From assembly GCF_020880975.1 (NCBI RefSeq), contig NZ_JAJIWP010000002.1, forward strand, positions 744,001 through 808,000: DNA of 64,000 bases, in the 5' to 3' direction. The position numbers and the translations under genes are program-made. Below the pieces are notes generated by a model. The model saw only the letters and a list, made by a program, of their open reading frames with translations, was not told where the DNA came from and searched no databases. The stretch is from Mucilaginibacter sp. UR6-1 (lineage in GTDB: Bacteria; Bacteroidota; Bacteroidia; Sphingobacteriales; Sphingobacteriaceae). Below, piece after piece: positions 34,564 to 44,700 of the stretch (its first letter is position 1; each line of letters starts with the position of its first letter).

Positions 34564-35097
34564 ATGAAAAAATATGTAATTACTTTCGGGATCATTGCCG
34601 GCATTATTGTAAGCGCGATGATGGTTTATTCAGCTACATCATGCTATAACACGCTCGATTTTGAAGGCAGCGAGGTAGTGGGCTACAGCTCCATGATCAT
34701 TGCCTTCTCATTCATTTTTGTAGCTATAAAAAACTATCGTGATAAAAATAACGCAGGTATCATTTCATTTGGCAAAGCATTCAGGGTAGGGCTTTTTATT
34801 ACCCTTGTGGCATCAACCATTTATGTACTGGTGTGGCTGATATACTTTTACAACTTTATGCCCGATTTTATGGATAAGTATACCGCGCACGTCCTGCAGC
34901 AGGCTAAAGAAAGCGGCTTATCGGCCGCGGAGTTGAAAGAGCAGACAGCCCAAATGGACAGCATGAGTGAGATGTATAAAAATCCGGTATTTGTAGTGTT
35001 GTTCACTTATATGGAGATCATGCCCGTAGGGCTCATCATTTCACTGATAGCCGCGCTGATATTAAAGCGTAGAACAGCGAAGGTTGTTGCAGTTTAG
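34564..35097 (+). CDS. DUF4199 membrane protein
   Basis: A 177-residue protein with four hydrophobic helices and an intermediate charged segment (about 100-140, AHVLQQAKESGLSAAELKEQ) that probably forms a coiled helical loop. The arrangement of SFGKAFRVGLFITLVAS and the C-terminal MEIMPVGLIISLIAALIL matches DUF4199, whose function is unknown. It follows the membrane-tethered LuxR-type regulator gene and may be its target or partner. A repeat element lies downstream. Confidence 0.82.
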   Translation: MKKYVITFGIIAGIIVSAMMVYSATSCYNTLDFEGSEVVGYSSMIIAFSFIFVAIKNYRDKNNAGIISFGKAFRVGLFITLVASTIYVLVWLIYFYNFMPDFMDKYTAHVLQQAKESGLSAAELKEQTAQMDSMSEMYKNPVFVVLFTYMEIMPVGLIISLIAALILKRRTAKVVAV

Positions 35098-35131
35098 TAG
35101 TTAGAGTAAGCGTTATTGCAACAGTTTTTCT

Positions 35132-35213
35132 TGTCATTCCGAACGATAGGAGGAATCTGTCGCTTTGTTATTAATATAGACAGATTTCTCCTTGTACCAC
35201 GTACGAAATGACA
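35132..35213. repeat. Intergenic palindromic repeat, TGTCATTTCGA type (copy 2)
   Basis: An 82-bp imperfect palindrome starting TGTCATTCCGAACGATAGGA and ending CGTACGAAATGACA, with AATCTGTCGCTT and CAGATTTCTC inside. It matches the element at 8322-8403 in length, ends and internal words. Confidence 0.8.
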
Positions 35214-35240
35214 ATTTTATAAAGCAGTTAGTCAAAGTCA

Positions 35241-35267
35241 TCCCCCACAGGGAGGATTTAGGAGGGG
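35241..35267. repeat. Short GGGGGA/TCCCCC-type palindromic repeat
   Basis: TCCCCCACAGGGAGGATTTAGGAGGGG-type sequence directly after copy 2 of the palindromic repeat and 3 bp before the end of the DUF3943 gene. I recall similar words as common intergenic repeats in this group; only one copy is in the window. Confidence 0.45.
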
Positions 35268-35270
35268 TGC

Positions 35271-36710
35271 CTACAGATCAAACGCGTAACGTGCCGATAG
35301 CCGCAGATACGGATACTTTTTATTCACATCCGGGTGCTCATCATACTTGCCCTCTAAAATAAAATAGCCCGGCTCGGCCACTACCGAAAAGTTTTTTACA
35401 ACCCGGTACCTGAACTCGGTGGTAAGTGTATGCAAAAAGTAATGCGAGTTATTACCGTTAACGGTAGTGAGCCACGCCCCGCGGTAATCAAGGCCGTAAA
35501 AAAAGCGGTTGTTAATATTAACACTGCCGCTTGCCCCAACACTCGCGCCGGAGGTATAATCATAATTACGCTCGTTATAAACATACGTGTTTGGCACAGC
35601 GGCCAGTATTACAGGCCCTGCACTGAATGCGGTGTTTAGTTTTACGTTATCAAGCAGTTGATACTCCGAAAAAAGGTTCATTTTTACGCTTTGCCCGCCA
35701 TAAAAAAAGGCCTCATTCTCAATGTAATCGTAATTGGCTGATAGGATGGCCAGGTGCTTCATCTTCTCGCTGTTGCGCAGTTCCCAACCGGCAAGGGAAC
35801 CATAAACATTGATCATATTTACTTTTGAGCTGTCATCCTGCCCCAGTTCAACATTGATAATAATGTTACTGAAAGGCGTGCTGTAATCATCATACGGGTT
35901 ACCATAAATAAACCTCGCCCGGGCAAACCAGCCAAATTTGCCCTTAGCACCGGGCAGGGCATAGCTGTTAGGGTTAAACCGGCGTGCGCCAAGGTCAAGC
36001 TCTACACTAATTTTGGTAGAGTCAAACCCTGCGGCATTACGGCTAACCTTGCCCCATTTGCCGTCTATTATGCGGTTAAGGCCGTTCATGGGGTTTACAA
36101 TAAAGCCTATCACCTCGTTCATTTGCCGCTTAAAACCTGTTGCCCTGTTGTTTACAATGCGGTTAGCCAGGCGGTGCGTCATCTCCCCTAAAACCACGCC
36201 GCCAAATGTAGTGTTCACAAAATCATTAGGTGAGGGGGCTTCGTTCTCGCCAAAGGTTTCCCAAAGGTAGCTGCCCGCCGCGGTTGCCAGTGCCGATTGT
36301 GTAAAGTTGTAGCCGTTTGAGCGAAACGCGTTAAAATATAAACTGCCATGATAAGGGTGCCCGAATTGGTTGGTTTTAAAAATATCCTTATCCCATGCCC
36401 AACTGCCGGGGTTAAGGTTATGTTTTATGGAACTCCAGGTAACATTGGCATATGGCGCCTTTGATATGAATTTGCTGTAGCTGAATGGTATGGCTTCGGC
36501 AAGCAGCAGTTCGCCGCCGGCGCGTAAAAAATTCTTTTTTCGAGGCTGCCGGTTCAATGATGATTTAAACTCAAGCGTATCGGCTATGATCTTTTCGGCA
36601 TCAGTAGCTTTTTGTGCATAAACGGGGTGGCTAAAAGCAAATGCGAAAAAAGTGAGTGCGCAAAAAACCGTAAATGTTTTTGCAAGTTTATAGGGGGTAT
36701 AAAAAAACAT
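35271..36710 (-). CDS. DUF3943 family exported protein
   Basis: A 479-residue protein with a signal peptide (to YAQ near residue 32). Residues 60-170 hold the DUF3943 core: FLRAGGELLLAEAIPF, SWAWDKDIFKTNQFGHPYHG, and AGSYLWETFGENEAPSPND. The C-terminal half alternates short hydrophobic strands with Asn/Tyr-rich turns, as in outer-membrane beta-barrels, and ends in Leu-Ser-Ala-Arg-Tyr-Ala-Phe-Asp-Leu, consistent with a barrel C-terminus. Function is unknown; an outer-membrane location is likely. It is divergent from the HD-PycTM gene across 241 bp. Confidence 0.83.
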   Translation of the reverse strand: MFFYTPYKLAKTFTVFCALTFFAFAFSHPVYAQKATDAEKIIADTLEFKSSLNRQPRKKNFLRAGGELLLAEAIPFSYSKFISKAPYANVTWSSIKHNLNPGSWAWDKDIFKTNQFGHPYHGSLYFNAFRSNGYNFTQSALATAAGSYLWETFGENEAPSPNDFVNTTFGGVVLGEMTHRLANRIVNNRATGFKRQMNEVIGFIVNPMNGLNRIIDGKWGKVSRNAAGFDSTKISVELDLGARRFNPNSYALPGAKGKFGWFARARFIYGNPYDDYSTPFSNIIINVELGQDDSSKVNMINVYGSLAGWELRNSEKMKHLAILSANYDYIENEAFFYGGQSVKMNLFSEYQLLDNVKLNTAFSAGPVILAAVPNTYVYNERNYDYTSGASVGASGSVNINNRFFYGLDYRGAWLTTVNGNNSHYFLHTLTTEFRYRVVKNFSVVAEPGYFILEGKYDEHPDVNKKYPYLRLSARYAFDL

Positions 36711-36951
36711 ATCAATAACTGTTGCAACGGCTAACTGTTGAATTTGGATAGCTATTAAATAAATAAATTGTTAAGATTGTTTTAAATAGCGGGGTAATTA
36801 ACCTGTGCATTTACGCTGATGATAAGCTCAATTATATCCTATAAATGTCATCTGATAGAATAAAGTAATTTAATAAGCGTTAATAGGCCGTCCTTATTTT
36901 GCATAAACACACTAATAAGCGATATTTATATCATATTCACCAAACACACAC

Positions 36952-38166
36952 ATGAACTACAAGCAATTGCTGGACGAGGTAAAGGAGCATGTTATCAAAT
37001 TTTTTCATGCCCACAATAATCCCGATCTGGTATACCATAATCTTAACCATACTAAAAACGTGGTGGCGGCCGCCATGCAGATATCCAACCACTATCAGCT
37101 TAATGATGAAGACTACTTTATAGTGATAGCCGCTGCCTGGTTTCATGACATGGGCTACATGATAGATGCCTCCAGGCATGAGCAAAGCAGTGCCGAAGCC
37201 GCTACCGATCATCTGAAACATAAGGGTGTTGATCCGGCGGTTATCGCCAAAATTCAAGGGGTAATAATGGCTACCAAAATGCCGCAAAGCCCGAATGGAT
37301 TGCTGGAAGAAATTATGTGCGATGCCGATCTTTTCCACCTGGGTACGGCCGATCAGCGCAAAACCAGCCGCCAATTGCGTGAGGAAATGCTGCTGTTCTG
37401 CAAAAAGGATATAAACAAGGCCGACTGGCGTAAAAAAACCATTGAACTGATGGAAAGCCATCATTACTTTACTGATTACGCCCGCTTGTTGCTTGACGAT
37501 CAAAAAGCCAGAAACCTTGCCGATCTGAAAGAAAAACAGGATAAAAGTGATGCCAAACAGCAGGATGTAGTGGTTTTTGATAAGCAGGCCGAAACTACCA
37601 AAGCCGATGACGAGCCGGAGAAAAAGAAAAAGGACAGGCCCGAGCGTGGTATCGAAACCATGTTCAGGATAAGCTCAACCAACCATCAGCGGTTGAGCGA
37701 TATGGCCGATAATAAGGCCCATATCATGATAACGGTTAACTCCATCATTCTTTCGGCCATCATCAGTTTGGTGCTGCGCAAGCTGGATCAGGATAGTACA
37801 TGGCTTATACCTACCGTTATGCTTATCTCTGTGAGCTTGCTTACCATTACCTTTTCAATATTGGCCACGCGCCCTTCAATACCCGATGGCCGCTTTACGC
37901 TGGATAACCTGAAAAATAAGGATGTTAACCTGCTTTTCTTCGGTAATTTTTACCGAATGTCATTAGACGAGTATAGCGCCGGTATGTTCCAGTTAATGGA
38001 GGATAAGGAGTTTTTGTATGGCAACCTCATTCGCGATAACTTTTCGCAGGGCGTAGTGCTGGGTAAAAAATACCGTTTGCTGCGTATATCATACAACATA
38101 TTCATGTTCGGGTTGATTGTATCGGTTTTAGCTTACATCATCGCGTCAATACTTAATGGAGATTAA
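36952..38166 (+). CDS. HD-domain phosphohydrolase fused to a Pycsar-type membrane effector domain (PycTM/DUF5706)
   Basis: A 404-residue fusion. Residues 1-190 form an HD domain with His33, His65-Asp66 (AWFHDMGYM) and Asp124/126 (CDADLFHLG), the usual metal ligands. A charged linker (about 190-240, many Lys and Glu) leads to a PycTM-like part: RISSTNHQRLSDMADNKAH, then two membrane helices (about 256-281 and 284-305), a cytoplasmic block with NFYRMSLDEYSAG, and a last helix (about 380-402). PycTM modules are known as membrane-damaging effectors in Pycsar antiphage systems. No cyclase is adjacent. The gene overlaps ppk1 by 11 bp. Confidence 0.8.
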   Translation: MNYKQLLDEVKEHVIKFFHAHNNPDLVYHNLNHTKNVVAAAMQISNHYQLNDEDYFIVIAAAWFHDMGYMIDASRHEQSSAEAATDHLKHKGVDPAVIAKIQGVIMATKMPQSPNGLLEEIMCDADLFHLGTADQRKTSRQLREEMLLFCKKDINKADWRKKTIELMESHHYFTDYARLLLDDQKARNLADLKEKQDKSDAKQQDVVVFDKQAETTKADDEPEKKKKDRPERGIETMFRISSTNHQRLSDMADNKAHIMITVNSIILSAIISLVLRKLDQDSTWLIPTVMLISVSLLTITFSILATRPSIPDGRFTLDNLKNKDVNLLFFGNFYRMSLDEYSAGMFQLMEDKEFLYGNLIRDNFSQGVVLGKKYRLLRISYNIFMFGLIVSVLAYIIASILNGD

Positions 38167-40207
38167 TAATCTGTTTAATGACCGTGACCTGAGCTGGCTC
38201 TCGTTTAACGGGCGTGTGCTGGCCGAGGCCACAAAAACCGAGGTACCGCTGCTGGAACGCATCAAGTTCCTGTCCATCTTCTCATCAAATTTGGATGAAT
38301 TTTACCGCGTGCGGATGCCGGTATTGGCGGCCTTTCAAAAAATTACCAGTGATGGTGATGGGGCTGATACCGCTAACTTGCAGCAGGCGCGCGATACCAT
38401 ATTGGCGCAGCAGCAGCTTTTTGGTAAAACATTGTTGTCGCATATCATCCCCGAACTGAAGGAGAATAATATTCACCTGTTTTATAACGAGGCTGTGCCT
38501 GATAAGTATAAGCACTTGCTCACCGCTTATTTTTACAGTGACGTGCTCGGGTTTTTACAGCCTGTGTATGTGGGTGTAAATGATATAAACTTTTTTCCGC
38601 AAAATAACCAGCTTTATTTTTTGGTTACGCTTGATGCGGGCGGTAAGAAGGCCGAAACGGCTATTGTTAATATCCCTTCGGACAAGGTACCCCGCTTTTA
38701 CACCATCGAAATGGATAATGAAACGGCGGTGTTTTTTCTGGATGATATTATGCGGCTCAATCTCGATCTGCTTTTTCCGGGCAAAACGGTTATGGGCTGC
38801 TACAGCTTTAAAATAACCCGCGATGCCGAGCTGGACCTGAAGGATGAATATACCAGCGATGTTGCCGAGCAGGTTGAAAAGCAACTGAACAAGCGCGACC
38901 AGGGTTTGGCCACCCGCTTTTTATTTGAGCCGGGTATACCCATGCATAGCCTAAATTTAACTACAGAACAGCTTGGCCTGGCTAACGCCGTGAGTGTAGA
39001 AGGCGGCAGGTATCATAATTTAAAGGATTTTGCCGACTTCCCTGTAAAAAATACCGGGCTAAGCTATAGCCGCTGGCCGGCAGTTGCCTGGCCACAGGTG
39101 CCGCAGGATGTTACCTTATTACAATATCTTGACAGGCGCGACGTTTTATTGAACGTACCATATCAATCATACCATAGCATTTTACGTTTTTTTAATGAGG
39201 CGGCTACACATCCCGATGTGGAGGAGGTATACATAACGCTTTACCGCGTGGCCCGCGAATCAAAAATTGTGAACGCGCTCATCAGCGCGGCTAAAAACGG
39301 TAAAAAGGTAACCGTAATGATCGAGCTGAAAGCACGGTTTGATGAGGCCAACAACATTAAGTGGGCCCGCAAAATGAAGGACGCCGGTGTACGTATTATT
39401 TACAGCATAACGGCGCTAAAGGTACACGCTAAGGTAGCGCTGGTAAAACGCAGGCAAGGCGACAGGATAAAATATACAGGCTTATTGGCAACGGGCAACT
39501 TTAACGAGAGCACGGCATCATTTTATACTGACCATATTTTAATGACAAGCAACCCGGCGCTAACACGCGAAATGGAGTTGCTGCTATTGTTCCTTACCAA
39601 AAGGCAAAAACCATCCTCGCCGGACCTGATACCATTCAGCGAATTGCTGGTATCGCAGTTTAACCTGCAGAGGCGTTTTTTGGAACTTATTGACCTGGAG
39701 ATAGCGAATGCGCGGCAGAGATTGCCCGCATCCGTCATTATCAAGATGAATAACCTGGAAGAGAAGGTGCTCATCAGCAAGTTATATGATGCCTCACGCG
39801 CAGGCGTGAAGATACAGTTGATTGTTAGGGGGATATGCTGCATAGTGCCCGGTGTTGAAGGTATGAGCGAAAATATCATTGTGCGCCGCATTGTTGACCG
39901 CTACCTGGAGCATGGGCGAATATTTATATTTGAGAATGCAGGAGAGAAGGAAATTTACATGGGCTCGGCTGATTGGATGAACAGGAATATTTACCGCCGT
40001 ATAGAGGTGTGTTTCCCGGTTTATGATGCCGGCATTAAAGCGCAGATATTGCATTTGATCGATCTGCAATTACAGGATAATGTTCAGGCGGTTTACATTG
40101 ATCAGGCTATGAGCAACAGGCCGGTTGAAAAGCAGGGCGAGGCGATACAATCGCAACAGGCCATTTATAGTTTTTTGAAGAATAATAAATATGAAGCAAT
40201 TATATAA
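38156..40207 (+). CDS. ppk1: Polyphosphate kinase 1
   Basis: A 683-residue PPK1. The N-terminal domain begins with LFNDRDLSWLSFNGRVL, and two phospholipase-D-like halves follow. The phosphorylated His is His424 in ALKVHAKVALV, and the second conserved His is His586 in YLEHGRIFIF; GSADWMNRNIYRR is the third block. It makes polyphosphate from ATP reversibly at the inner face of the cell membrane. Start overlaps the preceding HD-PycTM gene by 11 bp and its end overlaps the next lipoprotein gene by 17 bp, so the three are an operon with translational coupling. Confidence 0.94.
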   Translation: MEINNLFNDRDLSWLSFNGRVLAEATKTEVPLLERIKFLSIFSSNLDEFYRVRMPVLAAFQKITSDGDGADTANLQQARDTILAQQQLFGKTLLSHIIPELKENNIHLFYNEAVPDKYKHLLTAYFYSDVLGFLQPVYVGVNDINFFPQNNQLYFLVTLDAGGKKAETAIVNIPSDKVPRFYTIEMDNETAVFFLDDIMRLNLDLLFPGKTVMGCYSFKITRDAELDLKDEYTSDVAEQVEKQLNKRDQGLATRFLFEPGIPMHSLNLTTEQLGLANAVSVEGGRYHNLKDFADFPVKNTGLSYSRWPAVAWPQVPQDVTLLQYLDRRDVLLNVPYQSYHSILRFFNEAATHPDVEEVYITLYRVARESKIVNALISAAKNGKKVTVMIELKARFDEANNIKWARKMKDAGVRIIYSITALKVHAKVALVKRRQGDRIKYTGLLATGNFNESTASFYTDHILMTSNPALTREMELLLLFLTKRQKPSSPDLIPFSELLVSQFNLQRRFLELIDLEIANARQRLPASVIIKMNNLEEKVLISKLYDASRAGVKIQLIVRGICCIVPGVEGMSENIIVRRIVDRYLEHGRIFIFENAGEKEIYMGSADWMNRNIYRRIEVCFPVYDAGIKAQILHLIDLQLQDNVQAVYIDQAMSNRPVEKQGEAIQSQQAIYSFLKNNKYEAII

Positions 40208-41078
40208 GGAGTTTAAATTTCAGTCGGTATTTGTATTGGTGCTTTCGCTGGTGTTCATCAGCTTTTCGTGCATGCAAAAAAAGGAAGCGGCGAAAAATCC
40301 ACCGGGATACGATCTGTCAAAACCACAAAAATTTGTGATGCCTGCCAGTCTTACCGAAATATCAGGCCATACCTTTTACAAAGGCGACGCGGCAGTGGTT
40401 TACGCGCAGGAGGATGAAAGCGGCAAGGTATACTTTTTTAAGCCCGGCGCTAAGGATGTAGCATCAACCCAATTTGCAGGCCCGGGCGACTATGAAGACA
40501 TTGCCATTTGCCGTGAGCAGGTAATTATGCTGCGCAGCGATGGCGTATTGTTCATCTTTCCATTAGCACAGGTTAAGGCAGGCAAGGTTACATCGGTTAA
40601 AACCATCAACAATATACTGCCTAAGGGCGAATATGAGGGCATGTATGCCGATGAAAAAACAGGCACCATCTACATCATCACCAAAAATAGTAAAGCTGAC
40701 AAAAAAATGAATATTACTGCCGGGTATAAATTCAACCTTTTGGCCGGTAATAACGTAAAACAGGCAGGTGAGTTTAGCATATCAACCGGGGAGATAGCGG
40801 CCATTTCCGGAGAGAAAAAGAAAAAGAAGAAGGAAAAGTTCATGCCTTCGGCACTTACCAGAAACCCGCTTACCAATGAGTGGTACATACTATCATCCAT
40901 CAACAAAATGATAGTAGTTGCCGATAGTAATTGGAAAGTAAAGGACGTTTATCCGCTCAACCGATCACTTTTCCCGCAGCCTGAAGGCATCGCTTTTGAC
41001 AGGCAGGGCAACTTATATATTTCAAACGAAGGTGGTAAAGGCAGCGGTACGCTGCTTAAATATGTGTATAACAGGTAA
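40191..41078 (+). CDS. SdiA-regulated-type beta-propeller lipoprotein
   Basis: A 295-residue exported lipoprotein: signal SVFVLVLSLVFISFSC with lipid-modified Cys near 27. The mature part resembles the SdiA-regulated domain, a calcium-binding six-bladed propeller, with GDYEDIAICREQVIML, YEGMYADEKTGTIYIIT and QPEGIAFDRQGNLYISNEGG blades. A Lys/Glu-rich loop (EKKKKKKEKF) lies near residue 208. The family is linked to phytase-like propellers, which would suit a phosphate theme, but no phytase active-site claim can be made. It overlaps ppk1 by 17 bp. Confidence 0.8.
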   Translation: MKQLYKEFKFQSVFVLVLSLVFISFSCMQKKEAAKNPPGYDLSKPQKFVMPASLTEISGHTFYKGDAAVVYAQEDESGKVYFFKPGAKDVASTQFAGPGDYEDIAICREQVIMLRSDGVLFIFPLAQVKAGKVTSVKTINNILPKGEYEGMYADEKTGTIYIITKNSKADKKMNITAGYKFNLLAGNNVKQAGEFSISTGEIAAISGEKKKKKKEKFMPSALTRNPLTNEWYILSSINKMIVVADSNWKVKDVYPLNRSLFPQPEGIAFDRQGNLYISNEGGKGSGTLLKYVYNR

Positions 41079-41104
41079 TTTGTATATTTTAAGTAAATTA
41101 GCGT

Positions 41105-41734
41105 ATGCGTATAGTGGTTAAGTGTTTTTTGCTGTTTATTTTTGCTGCTGTTGTAAGCTTTTGCAAACCGGTTTATGCCCAGGGATGGGATGCCAAATTG
41201 CTGAACAAGATCAACCCCGACAGGCCAACATCACAGTACTGGATAAATACCAGTAACTCGGTTTATTGGGCAAGCGCGGCAGTGCCGGCAGGTTCGCTTA
41301 TTTATGGATTAATAAGCGGCGATGAAAAGGCCAAGCACAGCTCGGTTGATCTGTTTATAAGCCTGGGGGCTAACATGCTGGCTACTGATTTGATGAAGCG
41401 ATCATTTAACCGCACGCGCCCCGGCGATAGATACCCGAACATGATTTTTCCGGTATCGCCAACAACTGATATGTCAATGCCGTCAGGCCATACAAGTATG
41501 GCTTTTGCAACGGCAACAACCATGTCATTACAATATAAAAAGTGGTACGTTACGGTGCCTGCCTATGCTTGGGCGGCATCAGTAGGGTACTCACGCATGT
41601 ATTTAGGTAAACATTACCCCTCAGATGTATTGGGCGGCGCGGCGTTAGGGATAGGAGCGGGTTATGCAAGCCATTGGCTTAACCGAAAATTATTTAAACG
41701 CTACTACACCACACCAAAGCCCTATGCGCAATAA
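41105..41734 (+). CDS. Exported PAP2-superfamily phosphatase
   Basis: A 209-residue protein with a signal peptide (to YAQ near 28). It has all three PAP2 motifs: KRSFNRTRPG, PSGHTSMAF and SRMYLGKHYPSDV, giving the catalytic His pair and Asp. It should remove phosphate from lipid or small phosphomonoesters in the periplasm. Unlike the gene at 21428, it keeps the Arg of the third motif. Its last 11 bp overlap the start of the calcineurin-like/barrel fusion gene, showing translational coupling in the ppk1 cluster. Confidence 0.88.
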   Translation: MRIVVKCFLLFIFAAVVSFCKPVYAQGWDAKLLNKINPDRPTSQYWINTSNSVYWASAAVPAGSLIYGLISGDEKAKHSSVDLFISLGANMLATDLMKRSFNRTRPGDRYPNMIFPVSPTTDMSMPSGHTSMAFATATTMSLQYKKWYVTVPAYAWAASVGYSRMYLGKHYPSDVLGGAALGIGAGYASHWLNRKLFKRYYTTPKPYAQ

Positions 41735-44700
41735 ACTTACCCTATTATTAATACTGATTTTTAGCATACATAACGCCATTGCGCAAAAAGGCCCGGTAAG
41801 TTACCGGGTCATTTTTATTGGTGACGCCGGCGAAATGGACACCCAGCAGGGTGCAGTGCTTGCACATGCCACCGCGCAAACCATACCCGGCAAAAGTATG
41901 GTGATGTACCTTGGCGATAATATTTATCCCCGTGGTATGGGCCTGCCCGGCAGCCCCGAGCAAAAACAAACCGAAGATATACTTAAATCGCAGTACCAAC
42001 CTTTCAGGGCTAAGGGTGTGCCGGTATACTTTGTACCCGGTAATCATGATTGGGACCGCATGGGCCCATTGGGCCTTGCCAAAATAAAACAGCAATGGGC
42101 ATTTTTGGATGCACAGCAGGATAGTTTACTCAAACTTGTTCCGCGGGATGGCTGCCCCGACCCGGTGGAGATAAACCTTACCGATAGCCTAACCATCATC
42201 GCGTTTGACAGTGAATGGTGGTTGTTTCAATATAACAAGGATAACCCGGATGCGGAGTGCGATTGCAATAACCGCCAGGATGTTATAGCACGGATGCAGC
42301 AACTGTTTGAAAAAAATAAAGGGAAAATGATATTGCTGGCATCGCATCATCCCTTTAAAACTTATGGTACGCATGGCGGCTACTTCTCGTTAAAAGACCA
42401 CATATTCCCGCTTACAGCCGCCAAAAAGAATTTATATATCCCGCTGCCGGTTATCGGCTCACTATATCCATTACTGCGTACGCTGTTCACTAACCCTGAA
42501 GATACCGGCCACCCGCTTTATAAGAATATGATAAAGGGTATAGATGGTGTTTTCAATGGCTATCCCGACCTCATCCATGTGGCAGGGCACGATCATGGCT
42601 TGCAATTCATTAAAAACAAAAACATGGTGCAGGTAGTAAGCGGCGCCGGTGCAAAGCGTACCTATGCCAAAAAGGGCAAGTATTCGCTTTTTGCCGATGC
42701 TACCCAGGGCTATGTTACTGCCGATATGATGCAGGACAAGAGCATCGTATTTACTTACTACATTTTTACCGCTGGTGTAGTAAAACAGGCTTTTACCTAC
42801 ACGCAGCCATATGTTGCCGTAAATTACCGCGATTCAGTACCAAAACCCATTACTGTTGATAGTACCATTATTGCCGTAAGGCCTGAATATAACAAGGGCG
42901 GCAGTATGCACCGTTTCTTTTTCGGCGAGAACTACCGTAAAGAATGGGCGCAGCCAACTAAGCTACCGGTTATCCGCCTGTCGCAAATACATGGAGGGTT
43001 AAAGCCTACACAATTGGGCGGCGGCTACCAGTCAAAATCATTGCGTTTAGTTGATAAGAGCGGTAAGGAGTGGGTATTGCGCAGTGTAGAGAAAAGCCCT
43101 GAAAAGGTACTTCCCGGCGAATTGCAGGAAACCTTTGCCAAGGATTGGGTGAACGATGCCATGAGCGCCCAGCACCCATACTCGGCATTAATTATACCGC
43201 CAATGGCTGATGCTGCAAGAGTGCCTCATTCAAACCCGATCATCGGGGTGGTATCGCCTGATGCAAATTTGGGTAAGTATGGTGCCATATTCAACAACAT
43301 GGTGTGCTTGCTGGAGGAACGCGAACCTATTGGCGATTCAAAAAATACTGTAAAAACCATCAAAGCACTTAATAAGGATAACGATAATAAGTTTGATGCC
43401 CGCGAATTTGTGCGCGCCCGTATGCTTGATTTGCTGGTGGGCGACTGGGACCGCCATGAAGATCAATGGCGCTGGGCCGAAAAGAAGCAGGGCGACAATA
43501 CCGTTTATACCGCCGTTCCGCGCGACCGCGACCAGGCTTTGTATGTAAACCAGGGCTTGTTTCCGGGTATTGCGGGTTTGCCGTGGGTAGTGCCCACTTT
43601 GCAGGGTTTTGATGGCGATATACCAAGCGTAAAATGGTCTATATTTAAATCGAGGTTTTTAAATATGTATCCGCAGGCTAACTTTAGCTACCAGGATTGG
43701 ATGAATATGGCCACCGAGTTTGTATCGGCCGAAAGTGATGAGGTGCTTGAAGCCGGTTTGAAAAGATTGCCTGCCGAAATTTACGCCATTCGCCACAAGG
43801 AGCTGCTGGCCAAACTTAAAGAGCGCCGCAATAACATCCCTGCCGCCATGGCCAAGTATTACAGGTTTGTTAACAAGATAGTTGATATACGCACCACCGA
43901 TAAAAACGAACTGGTTGAAATAACCGGCGATACGGCACGGTCATTGAAAGTGGTCATCAAAAAAATAAACAAGGATGGCAAAGCGGAAGATTTGCTGATG
44001 AACAACACCTTTAGCCGCGATATTACCAAAGAGATAAGGCTTTATGTTGAGGATGGCGACGACCATGTTGTTATCAATAACAAAACATCACCTATAAAAC
44101 TGCGTGTTATTGGCAAAAAGGGCGATAAGGTTTATGAAATAGCCAATACCACCAAAAGCATCCCGCTGTATAACAAGGGCAACAACATTACCTTTAAAGG
44201 TGATAGCACCCGCTTTAAAAAACATTTAAGGGCTGATAGCGCCAACACGGCCTTTGTACCGATTGAACTTTACAACCGGCTTATACCATTGGCAACAGGT
44301 GCTTTAAATGCTGATGATGGTTTGATATTTGGTTTGGGTTTCAAGTATATACACCAGGAAGGTTTCCGCAAGGCGCCTTATAATGATTCGCATCAGGTGC
44401 TGGTCAGTCATTCATTTGCAACAAAAGCCTTCCGCATAAAATATAATGCAGAGTGGATGGAAGCAATTGGAAAAGCCGATATAACTTTGCAAACGTTAAT
44501 ACAAGCTCCTGATAATACGGCCAACTTTTTTGGCCGCGGTAACGAAACTGATTTTGACCGTGTTGGCAACTGGAAGCGTTATTATCGCACCCGGTTTAAT
44601 ACGGTCGAGATAGATCCGGCGCTGAGGTGGCGAACCTCGCCGGGTACATCGGTAAGCATTGGTCCGTCATTCCAGTACTATCATCTTGATAAGGATGATA

